This document shows positions 7,451 through 14,236 of a stretch of 34,066 bases of DNA, in pieces (positions within the stretch are counted from its first letter, which is position 1; each line of letters begins with the position of its first letter). Both the position numbers and the translations under genes were made by a program. Below the pieces are notes generated by a model. The model did not search any database and had not been told where the DNA came from. It saw only the letters and a list, made by a program, of their open reading frames with translations. Source of the DNA: a virus; the IMG/VR virus record IMGVR_UViG_3300041405_000257, positions 1 to 34,066 of that record. The stretch is one strand, 5' to 3'.

Positions 7451-8413
7451 TCAGCTGCTCAGGACGTACGGGCCCGGGGCAACCAGGATCGGCCGCACCT
7501 CCTTGGCACGGGTGCCGACGCACTCGGCCAGGAACGTGGGCCTGTTGACCAGGGACACGTCGAGCACCAGCTCGATGCTCCCGCTCCGCCGGCGCAGCGC
7601 GTCGCGCGCGTCGACGAACGAGTCGTAGTCCGCCACCGTGATGACGACACCCCAGTCCATGTCCATGAGCGGAGCCAGCTGCTCGTAGTGCGTGCCGCTG
7701 AACTCGGCCTTGTTGAGCACCGAGTCGGCGTCGTAGTTGCCCGGCTCCCAGTGGGTGACCGTGTCGGACACGATCGCCAGGTGGGCGTTGGCCTCGTACG
7801 CCAGGGCCACCACGTCGTTGACGATGGTGCGCACCGTGCCCGCGGTCATCGACCCGGACACGTCGAGGATCAGCAGGTTCTGCTGCTGCCGCGCGTGGTG
7901 GATCTGGGCCCGGTAGTCGCCGATGGTCGGGCGCTTCGCGTTCATCGCCATCATCGAGCGGAAGTGCATCTCGCCGGTCTTGCCCGGCAGCATGCCCACC
8001 ACCTCACCGAGCTTGGCCGCCACGTCCTTGATGGACTGGGCGACCTCCACCTCCATCGACTTCCACACCTCCGGGAGGATCTCCCCCGTCGGCACGTCCG
8101 GGTCGTAGGTGATGTCACCCTCCTCGACCCCGTAGATGTCGTCGACCATCTCGTCGAGGTAGCCCTGCAGCGTGGTGCTGTGGTCGCCCGTGCTCAGCGC
8201 CTGGACCAACGAGGTCTCGGGCATCACGGTGTAGAGCAGCTGGGACAGCTGCCTGTGGTCCAGCTCGTAGACCTTGCCGAAGAAGAACACGGTCTCGGCA
8301 TCGGGCAGCATCGCCCTCAGCGTGTTGACCGGGAACTTCAGACCCGGCTTCACCTCCATGAGGCTGAGGTCAATCCGAGAGGCCGGCGAAGATGTCGTCG
8401 TCGAATTCGTCAC
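7451..8413 (-). CDS. VWA-domain (MIDAS) protein, MoxR partner
   Basis: The 320-aa product has a C-terminal von Willebrand factor A fold. LLILDVSGSMT contains the MIDAS motif DxSxS (184-188), and IVSDT (D217) resembles a further metal ligand. The first 170 residues are helical and resemble the substrate-binding part of MoxR-associated VWA proteins. Such proteins pair with a MoxR AAA+ ATPase to remodel or insert cofactors into protein complexes, and that ATPase is the overlapping upstream gene. GTG at 8413 lies 44 bases inside the ATPase gene and has GAAGGAG nine bases before it, so the two are translated together. The target in infection is unknown. Confidence 0.85.
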   Translation of the reverse strand: MTNSTTTSSPASRIDLSLMEVKPGLKFPVNTLRAMLPDAETVFFFGKVYELDHRQLSQLLYTVMPETSLVQALSTGDHSTTLQGYLDEMVDDIYGVEEGDITYDPDVPTGEILPEVWKSMEVEVAQSIKDVAAKLGEVVGMLPGKTGEMHFRSMMAMNAKRPTIGDYRAQIHHARQQQNLLILDVSGSMTAGTVRTIVNDVVALAYEANAHLAIVSDTVTHWEPGNYDADSVLNKAEFSGTHYEQLAPLMDMDWGVVITVADYDSFVDARDALRRRSGSIELVLDVSLVNRPTFLAECVGTRAKEVRPILVAPGPYVLSS

Positions 8414-9335
8414 TGGCGGGTGCTCCTTCCTTCTGGTTGCGGATCTCCTCGACCTGGATCAGCTGCTTGTTCATCTGCAGGTTGAGCCTCTGCAGAGGAG
8501 ACAGCTTGTCGACCGGGAGCTTGGTGATGGCACCGACGTACTTGGCGTCGACACCCTTGCCGTCGAGCAGCATCACGTACTGCCACTTGGCAGCCGCGAT
8601 CGCACGACGGTTGTTCATGGTGATGAGCTCGCGCAGGCCATCGCTCTGCACGTGGCGCAGCTGTGCCTGCCCGATCAGCTTCCGGATCGACTGGCCCTTG
8701 AGCATCGTCGGTGCGGAAGCACCCCCCTTGTCGAACGAGTCGAGCACGTCGAACATCGGCAGCACCTCGGCGGCGAGCATGTCCTGCATCTCCTGCGACT
8801 TGGCCATCTCCGGCATCAGGCCCAGGTCTTCGACGAGGATGTCAGCCATCTTCTGCTTGGCCTTCTTGTCCTTGCGCGGGTCGTCGACCTTGATGTGCAG
8901 CAGCCGGTCCTCGAGCGCCTTGTCATAAGCGATGGCCGAGTTGCTGGCCCCGATGATGAACACCTTGGGCAGCTTGAACGCACCCGCCCTGCGGCTGGTG
9001 AGGATGTCGAGCAGCCCGTTGTAGACCTCGGGGAACCCACGGAGGAACTCGTCCAGTAGCAGGACGTCCCCCTCTTCGAGGGCTTTCCAGTACGTGGCCG
9101 GCAGCATCCGGAGAACCATCTCCTCGCCCGTACCGTGTGGCATCTGCACGCCCTCGGTCTCGAGCGGGCTGAGCCGGGACACGTTGATGATGTGCAGCTT
9201 CTTGCCCACCATGTTGGCGAGCAGCTCCACCGTGGTGGACTTGCCACACCCGGGCGGACCGATCAGGTGCGGCAGCGGCGATGTCGGGCCGAAGGCCATG
9301 AACGCCGCGTACAGCTTGAGCAGAGTCTCAAGCAT
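8370..9335 (-). CDS. MoxR-type AAA+ ATPase
   Basis: The 321-aa product has Walker A GPPGCGKS at 26-33, Walker B LLLDEF at 92-97, sensor 1 in IIGASNSA (N132) and an arginine finger candidate R144 in LEDRLLH. These are features of the MoxR/RavA clade. It would form a hexamer that works with the VWA protein as a chaperone-like remodelling machine. ATG at 9335 is chosen over an upstream extension because GGAAGGAT stands just before it and the intergenic stem-loop would otherwise be coding. The acidic C-terminus (DEFDDDIFAGLSD) is typical of proteins in this arm. Confidence 0.88.
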   Translation of the reverse strand: MLETLLKLYAAFMAFGPTSPLPHLIGPPGCGKSTTVELLANMVGKKLHIINVSRLSPLETEGVQMPHGTGEEMVLRMLPATYWKALEEGDVLLLDEFLRGFPEVYNGLLDILTSRRAGAFKLPKVFIIGASNSAIAYDKALEDRLLHIKVDDPRKDKKAKQKMADILVEDLGLMPEMAKSQEMQDMLAAEVLPMFDVLDSFDKGGASAPTMLKGQSIRKLIGQAQLRHVQSDGLRELITMNNRRAIAAAKWQYVMLLDGKGVDAKYVGAITKLPVDKLSPLQRLNLQMNKQLIQVEEIRNQKEGAPASDEFDDDIFAGLSD

Positions 9336-9373
9336 GTGCGATCCTTCCTGTAGGGACTGAATGGTTAGGCCTC

Positions 9374-9406
9374 GAGGGGTGGCGGACGGGACATCCGCCA
9401 CCCCTC
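9374..9406 (-). terminator. Perfect 13-bp intercistronic stem-loop
   Basis: GAGGGGTGGCGGA (9374-9386) pairs exactly with 9394-9406 around a 7-nt loop, nine bases after the stop of the 172-aa gene. The leader CATTCAGTCC then ACAGGAAGG follows on the minus strand. No U-tract. Confidence 0.5.
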
Positions 9407-9415
9407 ACTGTTCGC

Positions 9416-9934
9416 TCAGGCGAACGGGTCCTCGCCGTTGGTGTCCGGGTCGTCGGACGAGCCCGAGAGGAACACGTCGTCGGCCGGCTCGTTGGCGTGC
9501 GGGTCGCCCGAGGCCACGACACCGGTGTTGCTGGTGCCGGGCAGGACGTCGAGGATCTCGAGGTCGTCGCCGACCCAGACCAGGCGGTCGGTGCCGCCGT
9601 CCTCGATGAGACGCAGGACCATGCTGTCCTTGGTCAGGCGCACGATCTGCGGCGCCCGGCCCGGCACGTGGTCCTGGCCCTCGTCCAGGGTGACGAAGCC
9701 GAGGCTGTCCTCCGGACGCTCGAGCGACTTGCCGACCTTCTCGGCAGCCTCGAGCAGCGGCTTGTAGAACTCCTCGACCGCGGCGTCGAACGCCTCGCCC
9801 GCCGTCTTCACGTCGGCACGGGCCTTGAGCTCGAGCCACTGGCTGGCGTCGAGAACGACCTGGCCCTTGTTGCCGTCGACGTCCGCACCGGACACGAGCA
9901 CGCGCTCGCCGGTCAGGTTCTTGGTGGTGAACAT
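9416..9934 (-). CDS. Hypothetical protein, 172 aa, acidic tail
   Basis: ATG at 9934 follows GGAAAGGGGAACGC. The N-terminal part predicts beta strands (ERVLVSGADVDG, GQVVLDASQWLEL), a central helix (AGEAFDAAVEEFYKPLLEAAEKV) and a second beta region (IVRLTKDSMVLRLIED, DRLVWVGDDLEILDVL). The last 35 residues are disordered and rich in Asp, Ser, Gly and Pro. No family is recognised. It sits at the head of the MoxR-VWA cassette and may be its substrate or adaptor, which is inference from position. Confidence 0.75.
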   Translation of the reverse strand: MFTTKNLTGERVLVSGADVDGNKGQVVLDASQWLELKARADVKTAGEAFDAAVEEFYKPLLEAAEKVGKSLERPEDSLGFVTLDEGQDHVPGRAPQIVRLTKDSMVLRLIEDGGTDRLVWVGDDLEILDVLPGTSNTGVVASGDPHANEPADDVFLSGSSDDPDTNGEDPFA

Positions 9935-10010
9935 GCGTTCCCCTTTCCAGGGATTGAGTGGTTGGTCTAGTGATTCAGTTGAGTTGAGATCTTCAGTTGT
10001 GGTGGCGGAG

Positions 10011-10178
10011 TCAGACCTTGGTGAAGCCGTACTCCTGCACAGCCTTGATGTGGCCGGCGTCCTTCGCCGACTGGAACATGGCTGCGAGATCGGGGACTGA
10101 CGCAGCCTCGACGAGTGAGTCGAGGCTATCGTCAGGCACCGACACTGGGATGCCGAACATCGTGTCGTCGCTGCTCAT
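10011..10178 (-). CDS. Small protein, 55 aa
   Basis: ATG at 10178 has GGAGGGCGACTA in front, and the upstream gene ends in TAATG, sharing one base with this start. The product (begins MSSDDTMFGIPVSVPDD) is acidic at the N-terminus and helical after residue 20 (LVEAASVPDLAAMFQSA). No family is recognised. It is the last of a row of six tiny overlapping genes. Confidence 0.65.
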   Translation of the reverse strand: MSSDDTMFGIPVSVPDDSLDSLVEAASVPDLAAMFQSAKDAGHIKAVQEYGFTKV

Positions 10179-10297
10179 TAGTCGCCCTCCTTGATCTTGA
10201 TGGTGTCCACACCCTCGAGCTCGGTGATGTGTTCGGCCATAAACTCGGGCGAGACCAGCGACGGGTCGTATCGGATGATGAGGATGACGTGATCCAT
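10178..10297 (-). CDS. Small protein, 39 aa
   Basis: ATG at 10297 overlaps the preceding stop by one base (TGATG), and the gene stops with TAA shared with the next start. The sequence begins DHVILIIRYDPSLVSPEFMAEHI, an alternating strand-helix pattern resembling the first half of a ferredoxin-like fold, and resembles its neighbours' strand openings (RLQLIVEVD, KLIIMLEVD). No function can be assigned. Confidence 0.6.
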   Translation of the reverse strand: MDHVILIIRYDPSLVSPEFMAEHITELEGVDTIKIKEGD

Positions 10298-10479
10298 CAC
10301 GGTCTCGCCTTCACAGGCCGGCCGATCGGCTGGATCTCGTTGAACGCGACGAGCTGCACGTCACCACCCGAGCCGAGCATCAGGAGCGCACGCTCCTCGA
10401 CCATCTCGGCCAGCTGGTCCAGCACCTCCTCGCACTCGTCCTCGGTGGCGTCCACCTCGACGATGAGCTGAAGCCTCAC
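10297..10479 (-). CDS. Small protein, 60 aa, strand-helix-strand
   Basis: GTG at 10479 follows GGAGGAGG and overlaps the upstream stop as GTGA. The product opens with a strand (RLQLIVEVDATEDE), then an acidic helix (CEEVLDQLAEMVEERALLML) and a final strand (VQLVAFNEIQPIG). The layout resembles half of a ferredoxin-like fold and is similar in kind, though not clearly in sequence, to the adjacent 53-aa and 39-aa genes, which may be diverged paralogues. Confidence 0.65.
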   Translation of the reverse strand: MRLQLIVEVDATEDECEEVLDQLAEMVEERALLMLGSGGDVQLVAFNEIQPIGRPVKARP

Positions 10480-10655
10480 TGTCCGTACACCTCCTCCCCG
10501 TCATCGGGGATGGACTGCAGCCGGTGGAGCAGCTGGCCCGGGATGGGCGGCAGCTTTCCCTCCGACTTCTCGATCCCGTAGAGGAACACCGCCAGCTCGG
10601 TGGCTTCGCCGCCGTTGAGCTGGATGGTGACCTCGGTCTTGGTCGTGACCTTCAC
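10476..10655 (-). CDS. Small protein, 59 aa
   Basis: GTG at 10655 has GGAAGGAGG nine bases upstream. It overlaps the stop of the 70-aa gene (GTGA) and its own stop overlaps the next GTG. The product starts with KVTTKTEVTIQLNGGEATEL, a strand followed by a helix containing AVFLYGIEKSEGKLP, and ends in an acidic tail. No family is recognised. The much longer frame extending upstream to 10991 is a composite of other genes' shadows. Confidence 0.65.
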   Translation of the reverse strand: MKVTTKTEVTIQLNGGEATELAVFLYGIEKSEGKLPPIPGQLLHRLQSIPDDGEEVYGQ

Positions 10656-10864
10656 GATGTCTGTCCTCCTTCCACCACGGGTGTGCCAGGGCAGCGGAGC
10701 GGCCGCCTCGGACCAGGCCCGTGGGTGTGGTGCGTGTGTGGGTGGTGCTCGTCGATCCGACCGCAGTACGGTGACGGCTCGGACTCCCGCTGCTCCGGCG
10801 GGTTGGGGTTCGGGATGACCCGCATGCCCCGCTCCTTCCTGGTGTAGCGCTCGTGCACGATCAT
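10652..10864 (-). CDS. Small His/Pro-rich protein, 70 aa
   Basis: ATG at 10864 overlaps the preceding stop as ATGA. The product is basic at the start (ERYTRKERGMRV), then Pro/Glu-rich, then contains a histidine cluster (EHHPHTHHTH) between two cysteines, which could bind metal. The C-terminus is low complexity. Its Shine-Dalgarno signal is weak, so expression would depend on coupling to the gene before it. It may be a true small protein, or partly spacer sequence. Confidence 0.5.
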   Translation of the reverse strand: MIVHERYTRKERGMRVIPNPNPPEQRESEPSPYCGRIDEHHPHTHHTHGPGPRRPLRCPGTPVVEGGQTS

Positions 10865-11022
10865 CGGAGCACCACGAGTTTCTCGATCTCGACGGACTTG
10901 ACACGAGGGAACTGAGACAGTGCCTCGGTCTTTCCGTACTGCACGATCTTCTGGCCCAGGTACTGGATGGCTCCGTCCATGACGTAGTCACTGTCGACCT
11001 CGAGCATGATGATGAGCTTCAC
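10861..11022 (-). CDS. Small protein, 53 aa
   Basis: GTG at 11022 has GGAGG seven bases upstream and overlaps the stop of the nucleotidyltransferase-like gene as GTGA. The product is strand-helix-strand (KLIIMLEVDSDYV, then GAIQYLGQKIVQYG, then VKSVEIEKLVVLR), again half of a ferredoxin-like layout, close in plan to the 60-aa gene downstream. No function is recognised. Confidence 0.65.
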   Translation of the reverse strand: MKLIIMLEVDSDYVMDGAIQYLGQKIVQYGKTEALSQFPRVKSVEIEKLVVLR

Positions 11023-11828
11023 TCGAGTGCCTCCATGATCTGGTCGAGGCTGTCCTTGTAGTCGATCTTCTTGGTCGCCTTGACCAGCTCGTCGATCGCG
11101 TCGTCCTCGATGTTGTCGGCGATGCGCCCGTAGATCTGGCCCATCGTCTGCTTCTCGAGATCGAAGTGGTCGCCGAGGTAGAGCTCCGCTGCGCGGTAGC
11201 CCTCGGCCAGGTCGTCCTTGACCAGGCTCATGTCGTAGCCGTAGCCGTGGTACTTGGCGTACCGCCCGAACTCACGCAGCCCGTTGTACTGGCTGATGAA
11301 TCCGGCCCGCCAGTTGCTGCGCTTGCTCGGCATCATCGGCAGCGGGTCGCCCTTCGCCGTGCCCGGGAACAGGTAGCCCTGCATGTCCCGGTAGTCACCG
11401 GTCCGGGTCTCGTACCCGGTGCAGAGCAGGCCGAAGTCGAAGGACTCGATGACCTCGGCCAGGCTGGTGGCAGCGTGACCCTCGGTCAGCTTGTAGACCA
11501 GGTTGGTCTCGACCCCCCCAGGGCTGTGCAGGCGCAGGCTGTTGGTGTGCCACGACTTGAAGCCGTAGGTCAGCCAGCGTTCCCACACTCGAGAGAACCT
11601 GTCGTCCAGCTTGTAGCCCAGACCGAGCAGGTGCTGGGCAGCGGCGACCAGCGTGTGACTGGTCGGCATGAAGACATCGATGTCCGACCACGAGAACTGC
11701 AGGCCGTGGTCCTGGGCAGCGACAGTGGATCCGGTGAGGAACCCGTTGAAACCCTTGAGGTCAGCGAGCACCTGGTCGATCGCGGTGTCAGCTGCGATCG
11801 GTGCGGTCGTGACCGGTGTGTTGGTCAT
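11019..11828 (-). CDS. Nucleotidyltransferase-like protein (pol beta superfamily)
   Basis: The 269-aa product has FLTGST (G33-S34) followed by WSDIDVFMP (D49, D51), the GS...DxD signature of the DNA polymerase beta-type nucleotidyltransferase fold. An acidic residue on a later strand (GGVETNLVY, E107) could be the third carboxylate. The C-terminal half is helical. Members of this superfamily transfer nucleotides to RNA, proteins or antibiotics, and some are toxins; the substrate here cannot be told. ATG at 11828 follows AGAAGGGAG, directly after a long stem-loop. Confidence 0.6.
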   Translation of the reverse strand: MTNTPVTTAPIAADTAIDQVLADLKGFNGFLTGSTVAAQDHGLQFSWSDIDVFMPTSHTLVAAAQHLLGLGYKLDDRFSRVWERWLTYGFKSWHTNSLRLHSPGGVETNLVYKLTEGHAATSLAEVIESFDFGLLCTGYETRTGDYRDMQGYLFPGTAKGDPLPMMPSKRSNWRAGFISQYNGLREFGRYAKYHGYGYDMSLVKDDLAEGYRAAELYLGDHFDLEKQTMGQIYGRIADNIEDDAIDELVKATKKIDYKDSLDQIMEALE

Positions 11829-11853
11829 GGCCTCTCCCTTCTGTCTGGACAGA

Positions 11854-11894
11854 CAGCGGGCCCGCCTCCTATCCCCACGGAGGCGGGCCCGCTG
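11854..11894 (-). terminator. Perfect 16-bp intercistronic stem-loop
   Basis: CAGCGGGCCCGCCTCC (11854-11869) pairs exactly with 11879-11894 around a 9-nt loop. It is the longest perfect stem of the series and lies eight bases after the stop of the coiled-coil gene. No U-tract. Confidence 0.55.
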
Positions 11895-11902
11895 AGCTGT
11901 GG

Positions 11903-12181
11903 TCAGGCCTCGTCGGTCGACGGGGCCTCGATGCCGGCGGCACGGCGCAGGTCGTGGAGCTCCTGCTCCGCGGCGTCGAGCTTGGCCTGCGCCTGGTCCC
12001 GACGCTCGGTGAGGACGGTGACGTTGGCCTCGGCCTGCGCCACCTTGCCGGCGGCACGCTGGGCCTCACGCTTCTCGAGCGCCTCGGCCTCAGCCTTCAG
12101 CTTCTCGATCCGCTGTGCCGGCGTGAGGACGGTGCGCTTCTTGGCAGGCGCCTCGTCCTTCTTGGTGCTGTCCTTGGTCAT
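11903..12181 (-). CDS. Coiled-coil protein, 92 aa
   Basis: ATG at 12181 follows AGAAAGGACTCAGC. After a Lys/Asp-rich unstructured start (TKDSTKKDEAPAKKR), residues 20-80 form one long Ala/Glu/Lys/Arg/Gln helix with heptad spacing and no helix breakers until AGIEAPST. It has no known domain. A small, probably dimeric coiled-coil protein of this sort could be a scaffold, a DNA-associated protein or an adaptor; the gene stands alone between two strong stem-loops and so may be transcribed as its own unit. Confidence 0.75.
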   Translation of the reverse strand: MTKDSTKKDEAPAKKRTVLTPAQRIEKLKAEAEALEKREAQRAAGKVAQAEANVTVLTERRDQAQAKLDAAEQELHDLRRAAGIEAPSTDEA

Positions 12182-12214
12182 GCTGAGTCCTTTCTGCTTG
12201 CGTCCAGGTTGGAG

Positions 12215-12254
12215 CCCAGCCCCAGGTGTGGACGCAGATACACCTGGGGCTGGG
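12215..12254 (-). terminator. Perfect 15-bp intercistronic stem-loop
   Basis: CCCAGCCCCAGGTGT (12215-12229) pairs exactly with 12240-12254 around a 10-nt loop, 11 bases after the stop of the 65-aa Cys/His protein. The minus-strand leader then reads CAGAAAGGAC. No U-tract. Confidence 0.55.
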
Positions 12255-12265
12255 GGTCGTGGGTA

Positions 12266-12463
12266 CTACGGCTTCTTGCCTCGAGGGTTGGCGAGCTTGC
12301 GGATCTCCTCGACCTTGTCGGGATTCGCAGCACGCCACCGCTCGTGACAGTCGTAGCAGTAGTACAGGTACGGGCCGTGCTCGGAGCAGCAGCCACTCGG
12401 TCCGGTCGGACTGTTGTGGTTGTGCCCGCAGCCGTTGCCGCACAGAATGATGGACTCGCTCAT
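12266..12463 (-). CDS. Small Cys/His-rich zinc-binding-like protein, 65 aa
   Basis: Cysteines and histidines are clustered: C8-x3-C12-x-H14-x-H16, then C25-C26-x2-H29, then C36-x2-C39-H40. This could hold two zinc ions. The tail is basic (KVEEIRKLANPRGKKP). ATG at 12463 overlaps the upstream stop as ATGA. A longer frame to 12631 exists but would overlap the 50-aa gene fully. Function unknown; nucleic-acid or protein binding is plausible. Confidence 0.7.
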   Translation of the reverse strand: MSESIILCGNGCGHNHNSPTGPSGCCSEHGPYLYYCYDCHERWRAANPDKVEEIRKLANPRGKKP

Positions 12464-12612
12464 CGGTAGTCCATGACGTCGAGCGCCGTGCACCCGGGCT
12501 TGCACCACTGGTCGGGTGCAGCCTGGCACAGCGGGCACGACTTGCCCGAACCCCTGACGAGGTGGCCGTTGAGGAACTGCGGCCGGTTGGTCCTTCGCTT
12601 GAACCAGAACAT
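12460..12612 (-). CDS. Small zinc-ribbon-like protein, 50 aa
   Basis: The product starts with a basic segment (FWFKRRTNRPQF) and has C26-x2-C29 and C37-x3-C41, a compact four-cysteine metal site. ATG at 12612 follows GAGAGGTGG. It begins just after the 146-aa gene and overlaps the next start as ATGA, so it is one of a coupled series of Cys-rich proteins. Too short for the usual gene callers' cut-offs but well supported by its motifs and signals. Confidence 0.65.
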   Translation of the reverse strand: MFWFKRRTNRPQFLNGHLVRGSGKSCPLCQAAPDQWCKPGCTALDVMDYR

Positions 12613-12617
12613 GGGTG

Positions 12618-13058
12618 TCACCACCTCTCAAAGATGTGCTTGAACTTGGTGCTGATGAACAGGCTGGTCACCTCGGCATCGCCGAGTACCTTGTAGACGA
12701 AGTCCTCGTGGCTGAACTCGTTGCCGCCGTAGAACTTCCCGGTGCCGGTGATGAACCACTTGTGGTTCGCGTAGATCGCGGCGTAGGTGAACTTCAGGTT
12801 GGAGGTCCACACCACGACGCAGTCACGATGGTCGCGGCCTCGTTGGAGCATGATGTCCAGCTGATGCAGGTCGAGGTGCCTGTCAGGGCGTGTGCTCGAT
12901 GGCTGCTGCTGTGCAGGTGCGAAGCTCTTGCCGGACTGACGAGGCGTGGTCGTGATCAACGCACGTCTCTCCTCATCGGAGAGCGAGGCGTTGGCCATGT
13001 ACTGCTGATGCAGCTCGTTGAGCACAGCCGGGTCGACGTAGAGCTGGGCGTCATCCAT
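12618..13058 (-). CDS. Hypothetical protein, 146 aa
   Basis: ATG at 13058 follows AAGGACCACCGCT and overlaps the 97-aa gene by eight bases. The first 60 residues are helical then unstructured (SFAPAQQQPSSTRP). The remainder alternates strands and helices (HRDCVVVWTSNLKFTYAAIY, KWFITGTGKFYGG, TSLFISTKF) and resembles a small alpha/beta domain. I do not recognise the family. A frame extension to 13202 is rejected because it duplicates the coding region of the upstream gene in another frame. Confidence 0.7.
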   Translation of the reverse strand: MDDAQLYVDPAVLNELHQQYMANASLSDEERRALITTTPRQSGKSFAPAQQQPSSTRPDRHLDLHQLDIMLQRGRDHRDCVVVWTSNLKFTYAAIYANHKWFITGTGKFYGGNEFSHEDFVYKVLGDAEVTSLFISTKFKHIFERW

Positions 13059-13344
13059 AGCGGTGGTCCTTGCAGACCCCGAGCGAGATGATGACCAGCG
13101 CACCGGACTTGGCCGTGCGCTGCACGTGTCCGGTGTAGAAGTCCTCCCGCGGATACGGGCAGTACTTGCCGCAGCAGTCGCACGACCGCTCCCACCTGGC
13201 ACGCTGCAACGCGGTGCTGTTCTCCGGTGGTTCGGCCAGCGGCATGATGATGAGCGGAGCCGGCGCGACTCGAAGGTGCTCGTCGATCAGCGCGATGCGC
13301 TGGTCAACGGCAGCCTCGAGCCACGCCGGCAGCTCTCCTGCCAT
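13051..13344 (-). CDS. Cys-rich zinc-binding-like protein, 97 aa
   Basis: The N-terminal half is a helix ending in a proline-rich linker. The C-terminal half has C55-x-C57-C58-x3-C62, H73 and C91-x2-H94, spaced like one or two zinc sites. The start at 13344 shares a base with the stop of the membrane protein gene upstream (TGATG); the Shine-Dalgarno signal is weak, so coupling is likely. No named family is recognised. Confidence 0.7.
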   Translation of the reverse strand: MAGELPAWLEAAVDQRIALIDEHLRVAPAPLIIMPLAEPPENSTALQRARWERSCDCCGKYCPYPREDFYTGHVQRTAKSGALVIISLGVCKDHRYG

Positions 13345-13526
13345 CAGCGGCGGGAGGCGACCGCCGGAGCGAACGCCTCGAGCACTTGGACGTGCGGCTG
13401 CAGTCGCAGCTGGAGCAGCAGGTGCCTCGTCTGTGCGCGGTGCTTGGCACGGCGCTGGCGCTCCCGCTCGAGAGCGGCGAGGAGCGCGATGGTCAGGATC
13501 AGGATGCTGAAGATGATGAAGAGCAT
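13344..13526 (-). CDS. Single-TM small membrane protein, 60 aa
   Basis: Residues 2-18 (LFIIFSILILTIALLAA) form one hydrophobic helix, immediately followed by a dense basic/acidic stretch (ERERQRRAKHRAQTRH) that predicts an N-out, C-in topology or a membrane-anchored nucleic-acid-binding helix. ATG at 13526 has CCAAGGAGTACGTCCC before it. Function unknown; early phage membrane proteins can alter host envelope functions or exclude other phages. Confidence 0.7.
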   Translation of the reverse strand: MLFIIFSILILTIALLAALERERQRRAKHRAQTRHLLLQLRLQPHVQVLEAFAPAVASRR

Positions 13527-13569
13527 GGGACGTACTCCTTGGTCTGGGATCTGAATGATGGTCAGGCTG

Positions 13570-13749
13570 TCACATCTGGAGCGGGACGTCTCCGACGATG
13601 GTCAGCAGCCGGTGGTCGAACAGCTCTGCGTGCACGGTGCAGTAGAGCTCGACGATGCCCGGCTTGTCGGTGGTCATGCCGACGATGTCGGCGTTCTTCA
13701 CGGTGTGTCCGCCAGCGCAGGTGCGCAGGCTGGTCTCGGACATGGGCAT
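13570..13749 (-). CDS. Hypothetical protein, 59 aa
   Basis: ATG at 13749 (a second in-frame ATG is at 13743) follows GAGAGGCACTGACC, just after the stop of the 131-aa membrane protein. The product (opens MPMSETSLRTCAGGHTV) has C11-x3-H15 and C38-x2-H41, which could bind one metal ion, and otherwise reads as a small beta domain (TIVGDVPLQM). No family is recognised. Confidence 0.62.
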   Translation of the reverse strand: MPMSETSLRTCAGGHTVKNADIVGMTTDKPGIVELYCTVHAELFDHRLLTIVGDVPLQM

Positions 13750-13751
13750 GG

Positions 13752-14147
13752 TCAGTGCCTCTCGTGTTGGTCGCCCGTGAGGTTGTCATCCTCGAGGCGC
13801 AGGTGGTCTGTCTGAACGAAGTGAGCTGGTGCCTTGAGCCGGTGGCAGGTCAGACAGTAGCCGAGCCGGCTGATGAGGCCATCCACCGAAAGGTCGAGAT
13901 ACTCGGCGTCGCCCTCGGTGGTGGTGACCCTCGTCGGCTCGGGCAGCTTGGCGTCCACGAGGGACTGCTGGAACCGGACGACCAGGACCAGGGAGCGGAT
14001 CCGCCGCTCGAGGTTCTCGGAGCGGTTGCGCTCTTGCGTGAAGCGATGGTCAGCGTGGATGGCAACCGCCATGAGTACGACCACCAGCAGGATGTAGGCG
14101 ATCGAGTCGAGGTTGCGCTCGAGGGCATCGAGCAGGTCAGTGGTCAT
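13752..14147 (-). CDS. Single-TM membrane protein, 131 aa
   Basis: Residues 16-32 (IAYILLVVVLMAVAIHA) form a transmembrane helix, followed by a charged amphipathic helix (QERNRSENLERRIRSLV). A CLTCH motif near residues 98-102 and several histidines follow. ATG at 14147 is preceded by AGCCAAGGACGCAGACAC and is the first gene downstream of the large control region, so it heads the left-arm transcript. It is probably expressed early. Function unknown. Confidence 0.75.
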   Translation of the reverse strand: MTTDLLDALERNLDSIAYILLVVVLMAVAIHADHRFTQERNRSENLERRIRSLVLVVRFQQSLVDAKLPEPTRVTTTEGDAEYLDLSVDGLISRLGYCLTCHRLKAPAHFVQTDHLRLEDDNLTGDQHERH

Positions 14148-14236
14148 GTGTCTGCGTCCTTGGCTGTTGAGCTTGTGTTGAGTCTAAGTAGATCTGGGAG
14201 TGGTTGTCGGTAGAACTGCGTAGTCCGTTATGACTA

